64,000 bases of DNA. Origin: Cyclaneusma minus. Taxonomy: Eukaryota; Ascomycota; Leotiomycetes; Marthamycetales; Marthamycetaceae. The stretch spans positions 930,001 to 994,000 of the forward strand of contig JAKZHN010000008.1 of assembly GCA_037179335.1 (NCBI GenBank). Direction: 5' to 3'. The notes below the pieces were generated by a model. The model saw only the letters and a program-made list of their open reading frames with translations, searched no databases and was not told the DNA's origin. The position numbers and the translations under genes are program-made. Positions 22,671-35,767 of this stretch are shown in pieces (the stretch's first letter is position 1; every line of letters begins with the position of its first letter).

Positions 22671-24509
22671 ATGGTGATACATTTCAGGGCGCATATTTTG
22701 GCATCGTTGAGGTCTTTAGCTAGTCCATGATACGAATGTCAACTACGGGTCACATCTGAACACTTTTTTCTAAACATCGCCAGTGATTTGATCGATTGAT
22801 GCCATCGTTGTAAAGTTGCTCGTATCAAAGACCGCAGTATACCTAGATATTTCACAGAGTCGTATTGTGGCAGATGCTGTATGTAATCGTGGGCCCTTTG
22901 ATTTCCCACCACACCATCAGGCAGTATGATTCTGAATAGCTTGAGAATTTATCGCCGTGCTCGTTCGATACACATGTTCCATTCCGCCACATTCAGATAT
23001 GTGACAAAGTGGGCCATGAGATGCAACAGATGCAACAAGATGCCTTCGGCGAGGCAACAGCCAGCGCAGCGACATCAATGGCCCGGTCGAAACAGAGGGC
23101 TATGTGCTTGTCCCTCAGATCAGAGGCGGCATTGTCACTTTGCAAATGTTGTTGTTTTGGCGACTGGCCAGCTGTCCGCAACTCCACATCCACAGCGCGA
23201 AAATTTCACACACGAAGTCGCCAGCCACGAAAACATGCCAGAAGCCGTCTCAAGAGTCAATCCAGGCACGGCGTCAACGATATTTAATTGCGAACATGCG
23301 CACGATTCCAGCGCTCAAATGCGCAGCGCTCTTTGCACGCATATGTAGAGATCATCCCACAGTCACGGTCCAGTCGAAGCGTCGACCGCGGCTGGTAGGA
23401 AAGAACGATCACCTTTTCTCGAGGAGGCCGGGAACGGAAGAAAACTCATTTGTACTCGAAGGCACGATGTGATCCTCAGCAAGCCCTTTCGGGAGCCCCC
23501 ATTAAGTAAACAAATACAGAGTATTAGTTACCTACTGATGTAGTGAAAGGAAAGGAAAAAGAAGAAGAGAAGAGTGGGAGAGGATCGCGAGTTTTATGCT
23601 TGGAGGCGGCGTCGCTTAGCGCTAGCGCCGCTAGCTCGGGGCCAGGCGGGGAATTGTTTGCCCTCCTGTCAATGATGTTTTGTGTGCGCGAGGCTGGCAG
23701 TGTGGAAATAGTGGTTTTGTGGGCGTGGCCGGAACCTTGCGTTGATAACTCACTTGCAGGAACCAAGAACTCCAGCTCTAGTAGTATGTGTGGCTTGGCT
23801 CTAATATTCTGGAATTTACTTTTGAATTTCGTTTGTCTACAGCAGAAAAAACAAACTCGAAAAAGAGGCACATGTCACGTGGGTGGCGGCAAGACGAAGC
23901 GATTGACAGTTGCACGGAACCTTCTTGGCATGTGCCATCGGAGCTGGTGGCACGGGCGGAGTTCGCGCGACACCAAACTCTTCGCGACTCTGGTATCGAT
24001 ATCACCCAACAACACGGTGCCCTGAGCCTTCCCTCGTCTCCCACGGCTTTTATCCCATTTCTCACGATGGAAGAAGATTCTACGCTGCAAAGCTGTGTGG
24101 TGACACAAAGAACCAGGCCATTCAGCATTCATGAGCAGGGCGGCTTGCTTGGGTATTCACCGTGGAGTAAGTCATGTGCGAAAGACTACATTTCCTTTGT
24201 CAACCGCGCTCAACGCACCGGTGGACGGCGCTCGAGGCGGACTTTACGGCATCATCATGCCTAAGTCTAGCACCAGTGGAATTTCTGTTATCTAATCTTC
24301 ATGGGTAATGGGGGAGTGTCGTTGCCCGGTCTCTGCTTTGGTACTGGGTCCGAATAGTGCGAACTCCCACCGCCGTCATATTACAGCATTGTGTTTTCCC
24401 TTTCCGAAGCACTGCAATCTGCTCTTTTATTTGCTTCCCAGATTTTCTTTTTGCCACCTTATTTATGTATTGGACTTGCCTGTCGCTGCATTTTGCTTCA
24501 TAATTCATA
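22671..24509. other. Intergenic
   Basis: 1.8 kb without a supported gene, separating housekeeping genes from the MFS transporter. Open frames of up to 160 codons at 23543-24264 overlap each other in several frames and lack domain content or consistent splicing. A T/C-rich stretch precedes the transporter start (24380-24500), consistent with promoter sequence. Confidence 0.45.
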
Positions 24510-26510
24510 ATGCATCCTTCGCCCACGCCGGAGCACGACATGGCGACGGATCAGAACAACATTGTGTCTGGGCAGGCGAAGGAGACTATCGAGGCACCCG
24601 AAGATGAGGACCGCCAGCTTGCAATCGAAGAGTCGGAAGAGGAAAGACTGGACAGGTTGGGAAGAGCGAGGCCCGAGGTCTTCAAGAGTCTCTGGGCAGA
24701 GATCGGTTTCGTCTACTCCATCGCAATGGCCCAGGTCCTAGGAGTACGCCCTCATGATTTGTCTCTGGAGGCAACCCCGATCATTTTGACCAGACAAACT
24801 AACAATCAACAGGAATACTTCGTCTCTGGCTTCACGGTCATCCTTCCTACATTGACCAAGGATCTCAACATCCCATCCGCATCAACCACATGGCCTGCAA
24901 GTGCCTTCTCCCTGACTGTGGCATCGTTCCTTCTGATCTTTGGCCGTGTCTCCGATATGTATGGCGGCTATCCAGTGTATGTCTTCGGCATGCTCTGGTT
25001 GTTTCTCTGGAGCTTGATTGCTGGATTTTCGACAAATGCGATAATGCTGGACTTCTGTCGGGCACTCCAAGGACTAGGCCCTGCGGCTTACTTGCCATCT
25101 TCCCTCATGCTCGTCGGCAGGTACGTTATAAAATTTTGAATTTCCCATATCTCAAGCAATCAACAGTTCGACGGTATCTCCGTCGAGTCGAGTCTCTGGG
25201 AGCATATAGTTGGGCTCTCCGGAAGATTCTCCCGCTGCTAACAATTCGAGTCACTGGTCTAGAATCTAGTGACTGGTCTAGAATCAACATAACTATCAAA
25301 GTTAGTACTAGTTACTCGAATTGCTTTCATCCCTTGGCGGCAACACAAACATTATAACTGGGATTGATACTGGTCCCTTGAGGGGCCATACTGAGAAATG
25401 GTTGCTAATCTCTGTCACAGTATCTATCGTCCTGGTCCGCGAAAGAATCTTGTACTAAGTGTCTATGGAGCCTGTGCTGCATTTGGATTCTTCGTCGGCA
25501 TTTTCGTCGCCGGCTTCACAGGCCAATATACAACATGGGGATGGTACTTCTGGATCGGTTCCATCTTGACAGCCATAACAGCCGTCACCTCGTACCTGAC
25601 AATTCCTTCTGACATGGCAGAGCGGAAAGACATGGGAGTCAAGATGGATTGGCTGGGCGCTGCGACAAGCGTAGCTGGGCTGATTCTCTTCACCTTTGCA
25701 ATTATCCAGAGCAGCCATGCCCCGCAACGGTGGCAGACGCCTTACATCTATGTCCTTTTCATCGTCGGGTCTCTATTCCTTGCCGGCGCCGTCTACATTG
25801 AGATCTACGTTGCTTCCCAGCCGCTCGTCCCAGCATCATTCTTCAAAGTTCCCAGAATGAAAGCATTTATGGGCGCACTTACCCTCACGTACGGCTCACT
25901 GGGGATTTTCCTGCTTTATGCCACGTTCTTCATGGAGGACCTGATGGGTGCATCTCCAACCCAAGTCGTTGCCTGGTATGTTCCGCTGGCGATGGGTGGT
26001 TGCTGTATCGCCACCTGTGGCGGCTTCGTCATGCACAAACTCCCTGGCACATTCCTCGTCCTTCTCGCTGGTGTAAGTTGGGTTGTCGCTCCGCTTCTCT
26101 TCGCCCTCCAACCTGAAGGTGCGAATTACTGGGCCTGGGTGTTCCCGTCGATGATATGTGCCACGATTGGCATCGATATCACTTTCAATGTGGCCAACGT
26201 GTTTGTTACCACTGCAATGCCGAAGTCACAGCAAGGTCTTGGAGGCGCTGTCGTCATGTTGGTGTTTCACCTGGGCATTGCTGTTTGTTTGGGCTTTGCT
26301 GACATTGTGAACACGTACACGTTGGATAGCTTGGGACAGAGGAAGAGCTATCAGGCAGTGTTCTGGTTCGAGGTTGGATGTGCGAGTTTGGCTTTGGTGA
26401 TCTTGGCGCTGTTTGTGAAGATTGACACTGCGAAGAGTGGGCTTACTGCCGACGAGAGGATGGAACTTGAGAGGGAGCAACTTGATAGAGAGGCTAGAAG
26501 TGGGGATTAA
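24510..26510 (+). CDS. MFS transporter, DHA2-like (14-TM class)
   Basis: Proton-coupled major facilitator of 543 aa. Exons are 24510-24743, 24813-25120 and 25421-26510. The N-terminal 65 residues are acidic and cytosolic. The first TM is split by the 69-nt intron 1 (AMAQVLG|EYFVSGFTVILPTL). The cytoplasmic-loop motif LLIFGRVSDMYGGYPVYVFG corresponds to the MFS G-x-x-x-D-R-x-G-R signature, with Y/Y replacing the usual Arg residues. ALQGLGPAAYLPSSLMLVGS|IYRPGPRKN is the conserved TM4-TM5 region of the YOR378W/ATR1-like fungal group. Further TM segments continue to VGCASLALVILALFV, followed by a short acidic C-terminus. Intron 2 (25121-25420) is 300 nt, long for this window. Substrate is unknown; relatives are annotated as drug, boron or ammonium transporters. 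An alternative start lies at 24540. Confidence 0.85.
25253..25285 (+). repeat. Direct repeat inside MFS intron 2
   Basis: The 14-mer ACTGGTCTAGAATC occurs at 25253-25266 and again at 25272-25285 within the unusually long second intron. It suggests local duplication that lengthened the intron. No mobile-element ends were found around it. Confidence 0.7.
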
Positions 26511-26817
26511 TGAGGCCATGATGAGATGTTTGATGTCTGATGATGAATGAGATATGACCATGAACACGGGGTTAGAGCTAGAAAAGAAAGGGGTTGGCGT
26601 CTGAGGTGAGTTCGGTTATTGTATTTAGACCTCGCCATTAATGGTAATACTCTGGATTACTTGAACTATGTGTAATGACCTAAGGTAGTTGAGTTATCTG
26701 CCTATCCACATTCACGTGAGTCGGATCTAGTCTCCTGGCTTGTAACTCACTTGCTTTGACACCGTGGCTAGGGCCTGGATAGTCCAGTTTTTTCACGTTT
26801 CTCGCCTTCGTACTAGG
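26511..26817. other. 3' flank of MFS gene up to the retrotransposon insertion site
   Basis: Normal-composition unique DNA. It ends immediately before the ATTAT target-site copy at 26818, and shows no spill-over of the A+T bias seen inside the element. Confidence 0.5.
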
Positions 26818-26822
26818 ATTAT
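26818..26822. repeat. Target-site duplication, left copy (ATTAT)
   Basis: Five bases ATTAT directly precede the TG of the left LTR, and the same five follow the CA of the right LTR at 39743-39747. Five-base duplications are what LTR retrotransposon integrases produce. Confidence 0.85.
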
Positions 26823-27016
26823 TGTCTGACCATGGCGAGTGAGTAGCTACGTAGAGTAAGGGTGGCGTGAGCCGGTGCCTCAGGCACCAGCTTACGCCAA
26901 GAGCTGACGATATCTTCATCGTCTGCGAAAAGAGCTCTTCTCTCCTTCACGCTTTAATATACCACCACTACCACCCCCAACGCTAGCTAGCTTTACATAA
27001 TTCCGTTAAACCAATA
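26823..27016. repeat. Left LTR of outer element (194 bp)
   Basis: Begins TGTCTGACC and ends CCAATA (original CA mutated to TA). Aligned with the right LTR, 23 positions in the first roughly 135 bp are C/G here and T/A on the right, while the last roughly 25 bp show six differences in the opposite direction. It contains a 35-nt hairpin (26864-26898) and a TATA-like CTTTAATATACC followed by ACCACCACTACC. One extra C relative to the right copy lies in the C-run near 26975. Confidence 0.9.
26864..26898. other. Hairpin within left LTR
   Basis: GGCGTGAGC-C-GGTGCC, TCA loop, GGCACC-A-GCTTACGCC: a 15-bp stem with one bulge-like C/A mismatch and one G-T pair. The right LTR has the same structure at 39591-39625 with one stem base mutated. 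It may be an RNA structure in the R/U5 region or a protein site. Confidence 0.7.
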
Positions 27017-27246
27017 CTAATTAGTATTTTTTAATAAAAACACAAATTGGCAAAATCCCCAAAAAAAACAGCGCTGCCTACTTTTATTGGCTTTTTTAAT
27101 TAATTGCTAAGGGCTTTATTTATATTAAAAAACTAAATAACCACTTTTTTATACCACTTATACTAGGCAAAAAGCTATTTATATAGCTTAAAAATATTTA
27201 CAAAAAATACGCAAAGCAGATTTGCTTGCCTTTTTTATTTAATTTT

Positions 27247-27588
27247 TTATAAAATATAAATTGATTTAATTTGATTTAAATATAAAAAAACAATTTAATT
27301 TTTATTTTTATAATTTAAATATTTATATTTTTATTTTTATTTGCTATTGCGCGTAATTGGGCGTTTTCTATTTAAATATAAAGCTAAAACTGGCCTTTTG
27401 ATATTCTTTTAAAGCCTGCGTTTTTTTTATAATTTTCCCGCTATTATTATAATTTAGTTTTAATATTTGTTTAATAAATTTATTTGAAATTATTAGGGCA
27501 TTTTTAAGGTTTTTTTTAATTAATATTTAATTCCAATTTTAATTTTAATTTTTCTAATATATATAAAATATAAATTAATTTTTTTTAA

Positions 27589-27624
<36 letters not shown>

Positions 27625-28263
27625 TTTTTATTATTTTTTGAAATTTTAAACATTTGCAAATTATAATTTATATACGCTATTTTAAAATATTTTAGTGGGT
27701 TTTAAAAGGCTAATATAAAAAATATTATATAATTTTTCTAATTAAAATTCAAATGGAAATTTTAAGCAATAAATTTGGATTTTTATTTTTTTAATAATAA
27801 AAAAAGGGCTTATATATGTTTTTGCTAATTTTCCGGCTTTAAAGCGTATATTTTTAATAAATAAAAAAATCCAGTTTTTTTTATTAAAATTTACAATTTT
27901 ATATTTTTTGCGTATTGCTTTATATATTTATTAATATTATTTTTTTAATTTTTGCAATAGCATATATTTGCTGTATTATATTATTTTTTTATTTTTTTAT
28001 ATTAATTTTTTTTATTTTTATAAATTATATAAAAAAATTAATACTAATTTATAAATAATATTTATATATTATAAGAAATAAATATTAATATTTTTTATTT
28101 TTTATTATTATCAATATATTTTGCTATAATTAGTTAAATTGCCCAATTTGGTTTTTTATTATTGCAATAGCATTATATATAGGCTTTTAAAATTTAATTT
28201 ATTTGCTTTATTTATTTATTTATTTAAAAATAAAATACAATATTATATTTGCGTATTATATAA
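27247..28263. repeat. Block A, copy 1 (homologous to 30140-31107)
   Basis: About 1 kb that aligns by eye, with frequent transitions, to 30140-31107; shared anchors include TTTAAATATAA(A/G)GC near 27372 and 30265 and ATTATTATAATTTAGTTTTA near 27443 and 30340. At 28264 this copy is interrupted by the inner element, whereas copy 2 runs on uninterrupted into block B. On the minus-strand orientation of the reverse transcriptase, block A lies downstream of pol. Confidence 0.75.
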
Positions 28264-28268
28264 AATTT
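28264..28268. repeat. Target-site duplication of inner element, left copy (AATTT)
   Basis: AATTT directly before the inner LTR; the second copy is at 36732-36736. The uninterrupted homologue at 31101-31117 carries AATTT once, as expected for an unoccupied site. Confidence 0.75.
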
Positions 28269-28495
28269 TACTATAATGGTTAAAAATAAATTGGCAAATA
28301 AGGGTGTATTATATATATTTCTTAGCTATAAAAAATAGCCGCTGCCTATTTTAAATAAAAATAGCAGCGTTTAAATATTATATATTAAAGGCCTTATTTA
28401 AGTTTTTTAATAAATAACATTTATTTTTTATGCATTTTTAATATATATGCTTTATAAAATACTTGCAAAGCGACTTTTTTAGCCCTATATATATA
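28269..28495. repeat. Left LTR of inner element
   Basis: Starts TACTATAATGG (TG mutated to TA) and ends TTAGCCCTATATATA. The end aligns to the TCGGCCCCGTGTAATA terminus of the right copy purely by C-to-T and G-to-A changes plus one gap. Shared internal landmarks are ATAGCCGCTGCC near 28334 and ATATGCTTTATAAAAT near 28445. Confidence 0.75.
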
Positions 28496-30139
28496 TATAT
28501 TTATAGCTTTAGGCCTTAAAGCTTTCAAATACGGATTTTTGATTTTTAGTAATTTAATATTTAATTTTAATTATTAATTTTGGCTTTTTATTTTAATTAT
28601 ATAAATTAATAGGCTTTTATTAATCTATTGTTATCAATAATCATTTTTAAATTTATTATTGCCTAATTTTTAAAATTTTAATTTTGGTATATAATTTACG
28701 CTATTTATTATTAAATCGATTTTAGGCTTTTATTTAATTATTTTAATTATTTTAATTTCCGTTTTTTTATATTAAAATTTATTAGGATTTTATTATTTTT
28801 ATTGGCTTATATGTATTTTTTTTGTTTATATATATATATATATATATATTATAAATGCTGAAAAATTAATATAGCGGCGGCTTATTTTGAATAATTAATT
28901 TTAGGATTTTTTTAATTTTTCACCCTTTTTTTTATATGCATATTGTACGTTTTTTGCAATAATAATATATTAATTTTTAATTGTGCTTTTAATTTTTTTT
29001 AATTCTTTTTTCGACGAATTTTAAGTTTTTTTTTAGTATTTCTTTATAATAATTATATTAGGCTTTATTAAGGCTTTATTTATATAAAGCAAGTTTCTCT
29101 ATTTTTATTAATCTTTTTTATTATTGCTTTTATATCAAATTTTTAATATATGCCTTTTTAGCAAAAATTAGGCTTTTTTTAATTTTTTTGGTTTTTTTTT
29201 AATTTTAATATTATAGCTTTTAATATTTTTAATTGTAAAATACAAAATTTTAGCAGCGGCTTATTTTAAACTTTATATAGTAAAAATTTTATTTATAATT
29301 ATAATAATAATATTAAATTTGCTCTTTTACCGCAAAATTTAAATTATATTTTTACCAAGCCCGTATTTATATTTTAAATTTATATTTATATTTATTATAT
29401 ATAAAGCTTTTATTTAAACCGCTTTTGCAAAAAAAAATTTAAGCCGCAAGAAATTTTAGATGCAATTATTATTATAATAATTATAAGCCTTTTTATTATA
29501 TAATAAGCTTATACCTTATTTTATTTTTATTTTTTTCTACTAATTTATTTATTATTTTATAAATTTCCGCTATTTAAATTCCCTTATTTAATATAGCTTA
29601 TAATATTTTTATATTTTACCATTATTATTGTATTAAAATTTAGGCCTTTGTTAAAAATTAATATACCAATTATAATAATAAATTAATTTAATTAAAAAAA
29701 TAATATAAAAGCTACCGAAATTATTTTTTGCTTTAAGATTTATATTTTTCAAAAATATAAAATATGCAATATAACCAAAAATATTATAGCTATAATAATA
29801 ATTTTAATTAAAATTATTTTTTCAATTTATATTTTAATGCATATAATAAATAATATTTAATATTATTTAGTAAATTTATTTTCTGTTTTTTTATGCGTAT
29901 TTAATTGAAATATAAATTAAATATAATTTCAATTTGTTTTAAATAATATTTTATTGAATAAAAAAAAACCGGAGTTTTAGCAATATAATATAAAATCTAA
30001 AAATTATAAATTTAATATATATAAATTGGGATTTAAAAAAATATAAATTTTTAATTTTATTAACCGGATTTATTTTATATAATATTTATTTTTAATTAAA
30101 TTAAGCCTATTATTCGATTTTAATTTTTTAATTTAGTTT

Positions 30140-31107
30140 TTTATAAAATATAATACAATATAATTTAATTTAAAATAGAAAACAATAACTAAATTTAGAT
30201 TTTTATATTTTAAATATTTTTGCTTTTGCTTTTATTTAATATTATATATAATTAGGCATTTTTCATTTAAATATAAGGCTGGAATTGATTTTTTGGCATT
30301 TTCTTTTAAAGCTTGCGCCTTTTTTACAATTTTTCTAGTATTATTATAATTTAGTTTTAGTGTTTTTTTTATAAATTTATTTAAAATTATCGGGATATTT
30401 TTATGGTTTTTTTAAACTAATATTTAATTTTAACTTTAATTCCAGCCTTTTTAGTATATATAAAATATAAGCGGTTTTTTTATTTTTTTTATATATTATA
30501 ATTTTTTTAAGGTTTTAGTTTTAATTAATTTTAAGGTTTTAAAAATTTTCAAGGCATAATTTATATGAATTATTTTAGGGTATTTTAGCGAATTTTAAAA
30601 AACTAATATAAAAAATATTATATAATTCTTTTAATTAAAATTTAAACGGGAATTTTAAATAATAGGCTTGGGCTTTTATTTTTTTAATAATATATATATA
30701 TTTGCTAGCTTCCCGGCTTTAAAGCGTATATTTTTTATAAATAAAAAAATCTAATTTCTTTTATTAAAATCTACAATTTTCTTTTAATATATTTTTTTAT
30801 ATTTTTATTAATAATATTTTTCCAATTTTTATAATAATATATATTTGCTATATTGTTTGTTTTGCTTTTTTATATTAAATATTTTAATTTTTATAAATTA
30901 TATTAAAAAAATCATTTATAAATAATATTTATATATTATAAAAAAGTTTTAATTTTTAATTTTTAATTTTATATTATTATAAACAAATTTTATTATAGCT
31001 AATTAAATTGCCTAAATTAGTTTTTTATTATTGCAGTAATATTAAATATAAAATTTTAAAATTTTGTTTATTTATTTTATTTGCCTATTTATTTATATAT
31101 TATATAA
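30140..31107. repeat. Block A, copy 2
   Basis: Homologous to 27247-28263. It continues directly into block B copy 1 through TATATAAAATTTATAATAAA (31101-31120), the unoccupied version of the inner element's insertion site. Confidence 0.7.
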
Positions 31108-31112
31108 AATTT

Positions 31113-33310
31113 ATAATAAAAAGCTTTTTATAATATATTAATAAATATAAAGCCATAATTAAATATAATAACTTTAATAGTTTTTACAAAATCAATAATT
31201 TTCTTAAAAAATAATTTTCTTAAAAATTGCATATTAATATTTTTAATTATATATATAAATCATATAGCCTTGGTATAATAATATTATATATTTTATTTAT
31301 ATATTATAATTTTAATAAGCCTATAATAAAATTTTATAATAAATATATTTATAATTTATTAATTAAAAGCAAAAGCTATAATTAATTATAAAATATATAT
31401 TAGCAAATTTTAATTTATTAGGAAATATAGCAATTATATATATATTTTTATACTTTTGCCTTTATATTTAGCTAATAATATTTATAATAAATTAAAATTA
31501 AGATTCAATTCATTTTAAAATATTTTACCAATTTGCTATTATAATAAATATATAAAAATTTATTATATAATATATTTATTGCAAAAATATATAATTTGCT
31601 TTTTTTATATAATATATTATTTTTAAATTGCCATTATTTATTTTTATATTTTTACTATATATATATATATATATTTAAGCCTTAACAATAATTATAAAAT
31701 TTGCTTTAATTATTTCGGCTTTTATATTTTTATAGCTTAAATAAAATATATTTTTTTATTTAAAAATTCGTATTTATAATATATAAATAAAATATGCAAT
31801 ATTAATTTTTTAATTTAATAATTTTAATTAAAATATAATTATTATATTTATAAAAATAGCTATATTTTTGGGAAAAAAAAAATTAATATGTAATTAAATA
31901 AATAGCAAATCTTTTGCTATAATATAATTTTTTTGATATTTTTATTTAAGCGGTTTTTATTGCGTTTTTATAATTTAGCTTATAAAATAAAAAATTAGCA
32001 GAATGTTTAATTTCCATAATATATTTAATATTAAAATTCTAAAATTCTAATTTTATAGCCTATTTTATTTAATATTTATTACCATTTTTTATATTTATAA
32101 AATAGCGCAGATTATTATAATTTAAAAGCATTTAAAATTTTTATAATATATATTTTTAATATATTATTTCCAATATTAAAGAACTTTTATAATTATAAGT
32201 AATTTAATATTATATATTTAATATATTAATTTTGCATTAATTAGCTTATAAAATTAAAAGGCTATTAAATGCCAATAATATTTCATTAAATTATTTAAAT
32301 TTTAAAATTATTTTAAAATTCCCAATATTATAAATTTAAAAGCATTATATATAATTCGCAAATATTTTATAAAATTAAACTATTGCAATATTAGCTTGCT
32401 TGCAAATATATTTTTAATACGCTAAAAAGCCTTTTTTTTATATTTATATTATTAATAAATTAATTAATTATAAATAATATAATTTTATTATATTCCAAAA
32501 TAAATTGCCTATAAAAATTGGCTTATTTTAAAAATAATTGTAATTTTATATATATAATTAATATAGGCCATTTTTAAATAATGCATATTTTTTCCGGCTT
32601 TATATATATATTATTTTTTATTATTATAAAGCCTAAAAATAAAATCTCGTTTATTTTAAATTTGCAATTTTTTTATAAAAAAAACAATTATAATTTTTTA
32701 AAGACGGCTTTTATATATTTATTATATTTGCTAAAGTTTTTTACATAAATTAAAATATTATTATCATAAATTATTATCATAATATTGAAAAACTCTTTAA
32801 GCGCTATATTTATATAAGCTTAAAATATAGCTAGCGTATTTGCCAATTTAAACAATATTACCAAATATTCAAAATAGCTATATTTTATATAAAATACTAT
32901 TTTCCATTTTTTTAATATATAAATTTTATAATATGCATTTTTAAAATTTAGCTTGATAAAAAGTTTAGCTTTTTTTAATTTAGTTAAAAATTTATTAATT
33001 AAAAAAAAGCAATTTTTAATAATAATATTATTTAATTTTTTATAATTAATATATAAATGCAAGCTATGTTTTTTAAAATATAAATAATATAAAAGCTTTT
33101 GCTAGGCTTTTTAATGTATAAATCCAGCTTTTCATCAATATATTATGAATTTTGTTTTCATATAATTAGCTATTTTTTAAATAGCTTATAAATAAATTAA
33201 TAAAATAAATTTATTTTAATTTTTATAATATAATCCCAATTAAAATATATAAATAATATACCAGCTTTTACTATATTAAAAATATTATTAAAATAGCTTA
33301 ATTTCGTTAA
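31113..33310. repeat. Block B, copy 1 (homologous to 36737-38835)
   Basis: About 2.2 kb carrying the pol remnant. It matches 36737-38835 along most of its length, starting at AAAAAGCTTTTTATAAT and ending after TATTAAAATAGCTTA near 33305. Beyond 33310 the two copies diverge abruptly, so copy 2 is truncated or joined to different sequence. Confidence 0.75.
32640..33090 (-). pseudogene. Ty3/gypsy reverse transcriptase remnant, copy 1
   Basis: A minus-strand reading gives a mutated but recognisable RT: YKKLNNIIIKN (family Y-R-K-L-N), KAKLFIKLNFKNAYYKI (family F-T-K-L-D-L, with the first catalytic Asp now Asn), FEYLVILFKLANT, then a TAA where relatives have Gln, then IIYDNNILIY where the catalytic Y-x-D-D stood. 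D-to-N and Q-to-stop changes are the direct products of G-to-A and C-to-T mutation. It is not functional. Confidence 0.85.
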
Positions 33311-35543
33311 TTTTTTATATTTATATTTTAATTTTAATTTTACCGTATATTTTTTATAAATATTTTTAATACTTGGTAATTTATAGCTTTAAAAATATAT
33401 TAAAGTCTAGTTTTCTTTTTATTAAAATTTTAATATTTTGCTTTATATATATATAATAAAGTTTTTATTTAAATTTATAGCTTTTTATTTATTTTGCCAA
33501 ATATTATTTTATATATAATAATTTGTTATTTATTATATTTAAAATATGAATTATTGTGTTTAGCGTTTTTCATTTATCTAGTTTATTTTAAGCAATAATT
33601 TTATATTTAATTTGGCATTTATAAATAAAGCTAGTTTTAACCTAATTATAATATTTATTATTTGTTTATTTAAATTAAGGCATATGTAAAAATGAATTAT
33701 ATAAATATGCAAATATTTTATATATTTAAATTTTTTAATTTTTTATATTACCCTTATTATTAAAAAATTTTATAAAAATTTTATAATATTATTTAATTTT
33801 TACTTTATTTTTATTAAAAAAACAAATTTATAAATAATATATATATATATTAACATTTTTTTATTTTTTTATAAATATTAATAATATAAAACTTTTATTT
33901 AATTTATTATTAATAAAGGCAAAAACGGAAATTATATTCAAAATATTAATTGCAATTAAGCAATTAATCATTGTATGCTTTTATTTTATAAAAAAACTAT
34001 TAAATTAGACAATTATTAATAATTTCCCCTTTTTTCCTAATTATTATATTTATATTTATAATTTATAAAATTAGGGGTTTTATTTATGGCTATTATTATA
34101 GCCTTAATTATATTTATTTAAATTATAATTATTATAATTTTAGGTATAATTAAAATTATTTTTATATAATTGGCCTTTCTTTTATAGCTATTTAAATTAT
34201 TATTATTTAAAACATATGCTTTATTATTAGGCTATTTATATTTGCAAGCCCTATATTTAAATTTCTAACAAATTTTTGTTTATAAATATAATTAGCTAGG
34301 CTATAATTATTAAAATTATAATTTAAAAAAAACTGGTATTAACCTTAATTATACTCTTAATTTTTATTTTAATAATAGCCGTTTTTTTTTGGCTTTTATA
34401 ATTAGGTTAATATTAAATTGCTATATTATTTTTTAAAATATTATATAAATTTTATAATTTTTTATAATTATTATGTTGGTTTTTTAAGTTATTTATATTA
34501 AATATATTTTTAGCTTTAAATTAAAAATTGGGCTTATTTTTATATTTAATATTTCCGGCTATATTAAATATATATTATATAGTAATTTATAATTAATTGC
34601 TTTATTAAAAAAAATTCTATTTAATATTATTGTAAAATTTAAACATAAATTAATTATTAAAAAATATAAAAAATACATTTCCTATATAAAAAAATAAACG
34701 TTTTAATTTATAATAAAAAAGTTTAATTTTTTTAAGCCTTTTTAGCAAATTAATGTAATGCATATAATATATATTATTGCTTTATATTTATTATATTTAA
34801 TATTTAATATTAAATTATATATATATATATATGTTTTAATTTATAATTTATTTAATAATATTGCTATATAATGCATATATAATTTTTAAGCGCAATTAAA
34901 GTATAATAAATATAAAATATCTTATTTTTTTTAAAAAAAATGCATATTAAAATAATTTTATAAATAATTAAATTATTTATAATATTTATATATATTGCAT
35001 ATATAATATAGCTTAATATTTAATATATATATTTTTTAAATATATAAAACCTTTTAGCAATTAATTGCATTAAATAGGCTATATTTATAAATAAGGATTA
35101 TAATTTTGGTTTATAATTTCGCAATTTTTTTTGGCTTTAAATTTTTAAATAATTTATTAAATGGCGATAAAATTATTAAAATTTAAATTTGCTTAATTTT
35201 AAATCAAATTAAAAATAAAAGCAAAAGCTTAATTAACTTTGCCTTTATATAATATATTTATATTTCCGGCTAAAATGCCTTAATTATTAATATTGGTGTC
35301 GCATTTATTAGTATTATCAATAAATATATTATTGCCTTTATTAAATACAATTTCTTAATTTAGCTTATAAATTTTGCCGGTATTGCTATTAATATTAAGC
35401 TTTTTTAAAATTAGGCAAAATTAATTTTTAAGGCTTTTAATAATTTTTTTCTAAATAAAATTATTATTAAATTCACGGCTAATAAATTAAATAATTAATA
35501 TTTTATTAAATTATCACCTTTTAAAATAAAAGCGGCTATTTTA

Positions 35544-35767
35544 TTATAATAATTAAAAATATACTAATAAATAAAAATATATTATATATATTTTTTAGCT
35601 ATACAAAATAGCCGCTGCCTTTTTCAAATAAAAATGGCAATGCCTAAATGTTATATATTAAAAGCCTTGCTTAGCTTTTTTAATAAACAACGCTCTCCTT
35701 TTGCACACCTTTGGCACACGTGCCTTATAGGGTGCCCGCAGGGCGCCCTTCTCGGCCCCGTGTGATA
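35544..35767. repeat. Middle LTR copy with weakly mutated terminus
   Basis: The last 70 bp (35698-35767) keep high G+C, including GGGTGCCCGCAGGGCGCCC and TCGGCCCCGTGTGATA. The same positions in the other two LTRs are largely converted to A/T. This copy is the best surviving version of the family's LTR end and contains a short inverted repeat (GGGTGCCC/GGGCGCCC). Confidence 0.75.

Noticed and set aside
23543..24264. 160- and 158-codon open frames in the 22.7-24.5 kb spacer
   Set aside because: They overlap each other in different frames and on the opposite strand, show no domain or signal, and have no supporting splice pattern.
27596..27620. Long (AT)n/(TA)n tracts here and at about 28831-28850, 31656-31672 and 38100-38130
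   Set aside because: Simple sequence produced in an extremely A+T-rich, mutated background; no spacing or repeat-spacer order that would suggest a CRISPR array or other system.
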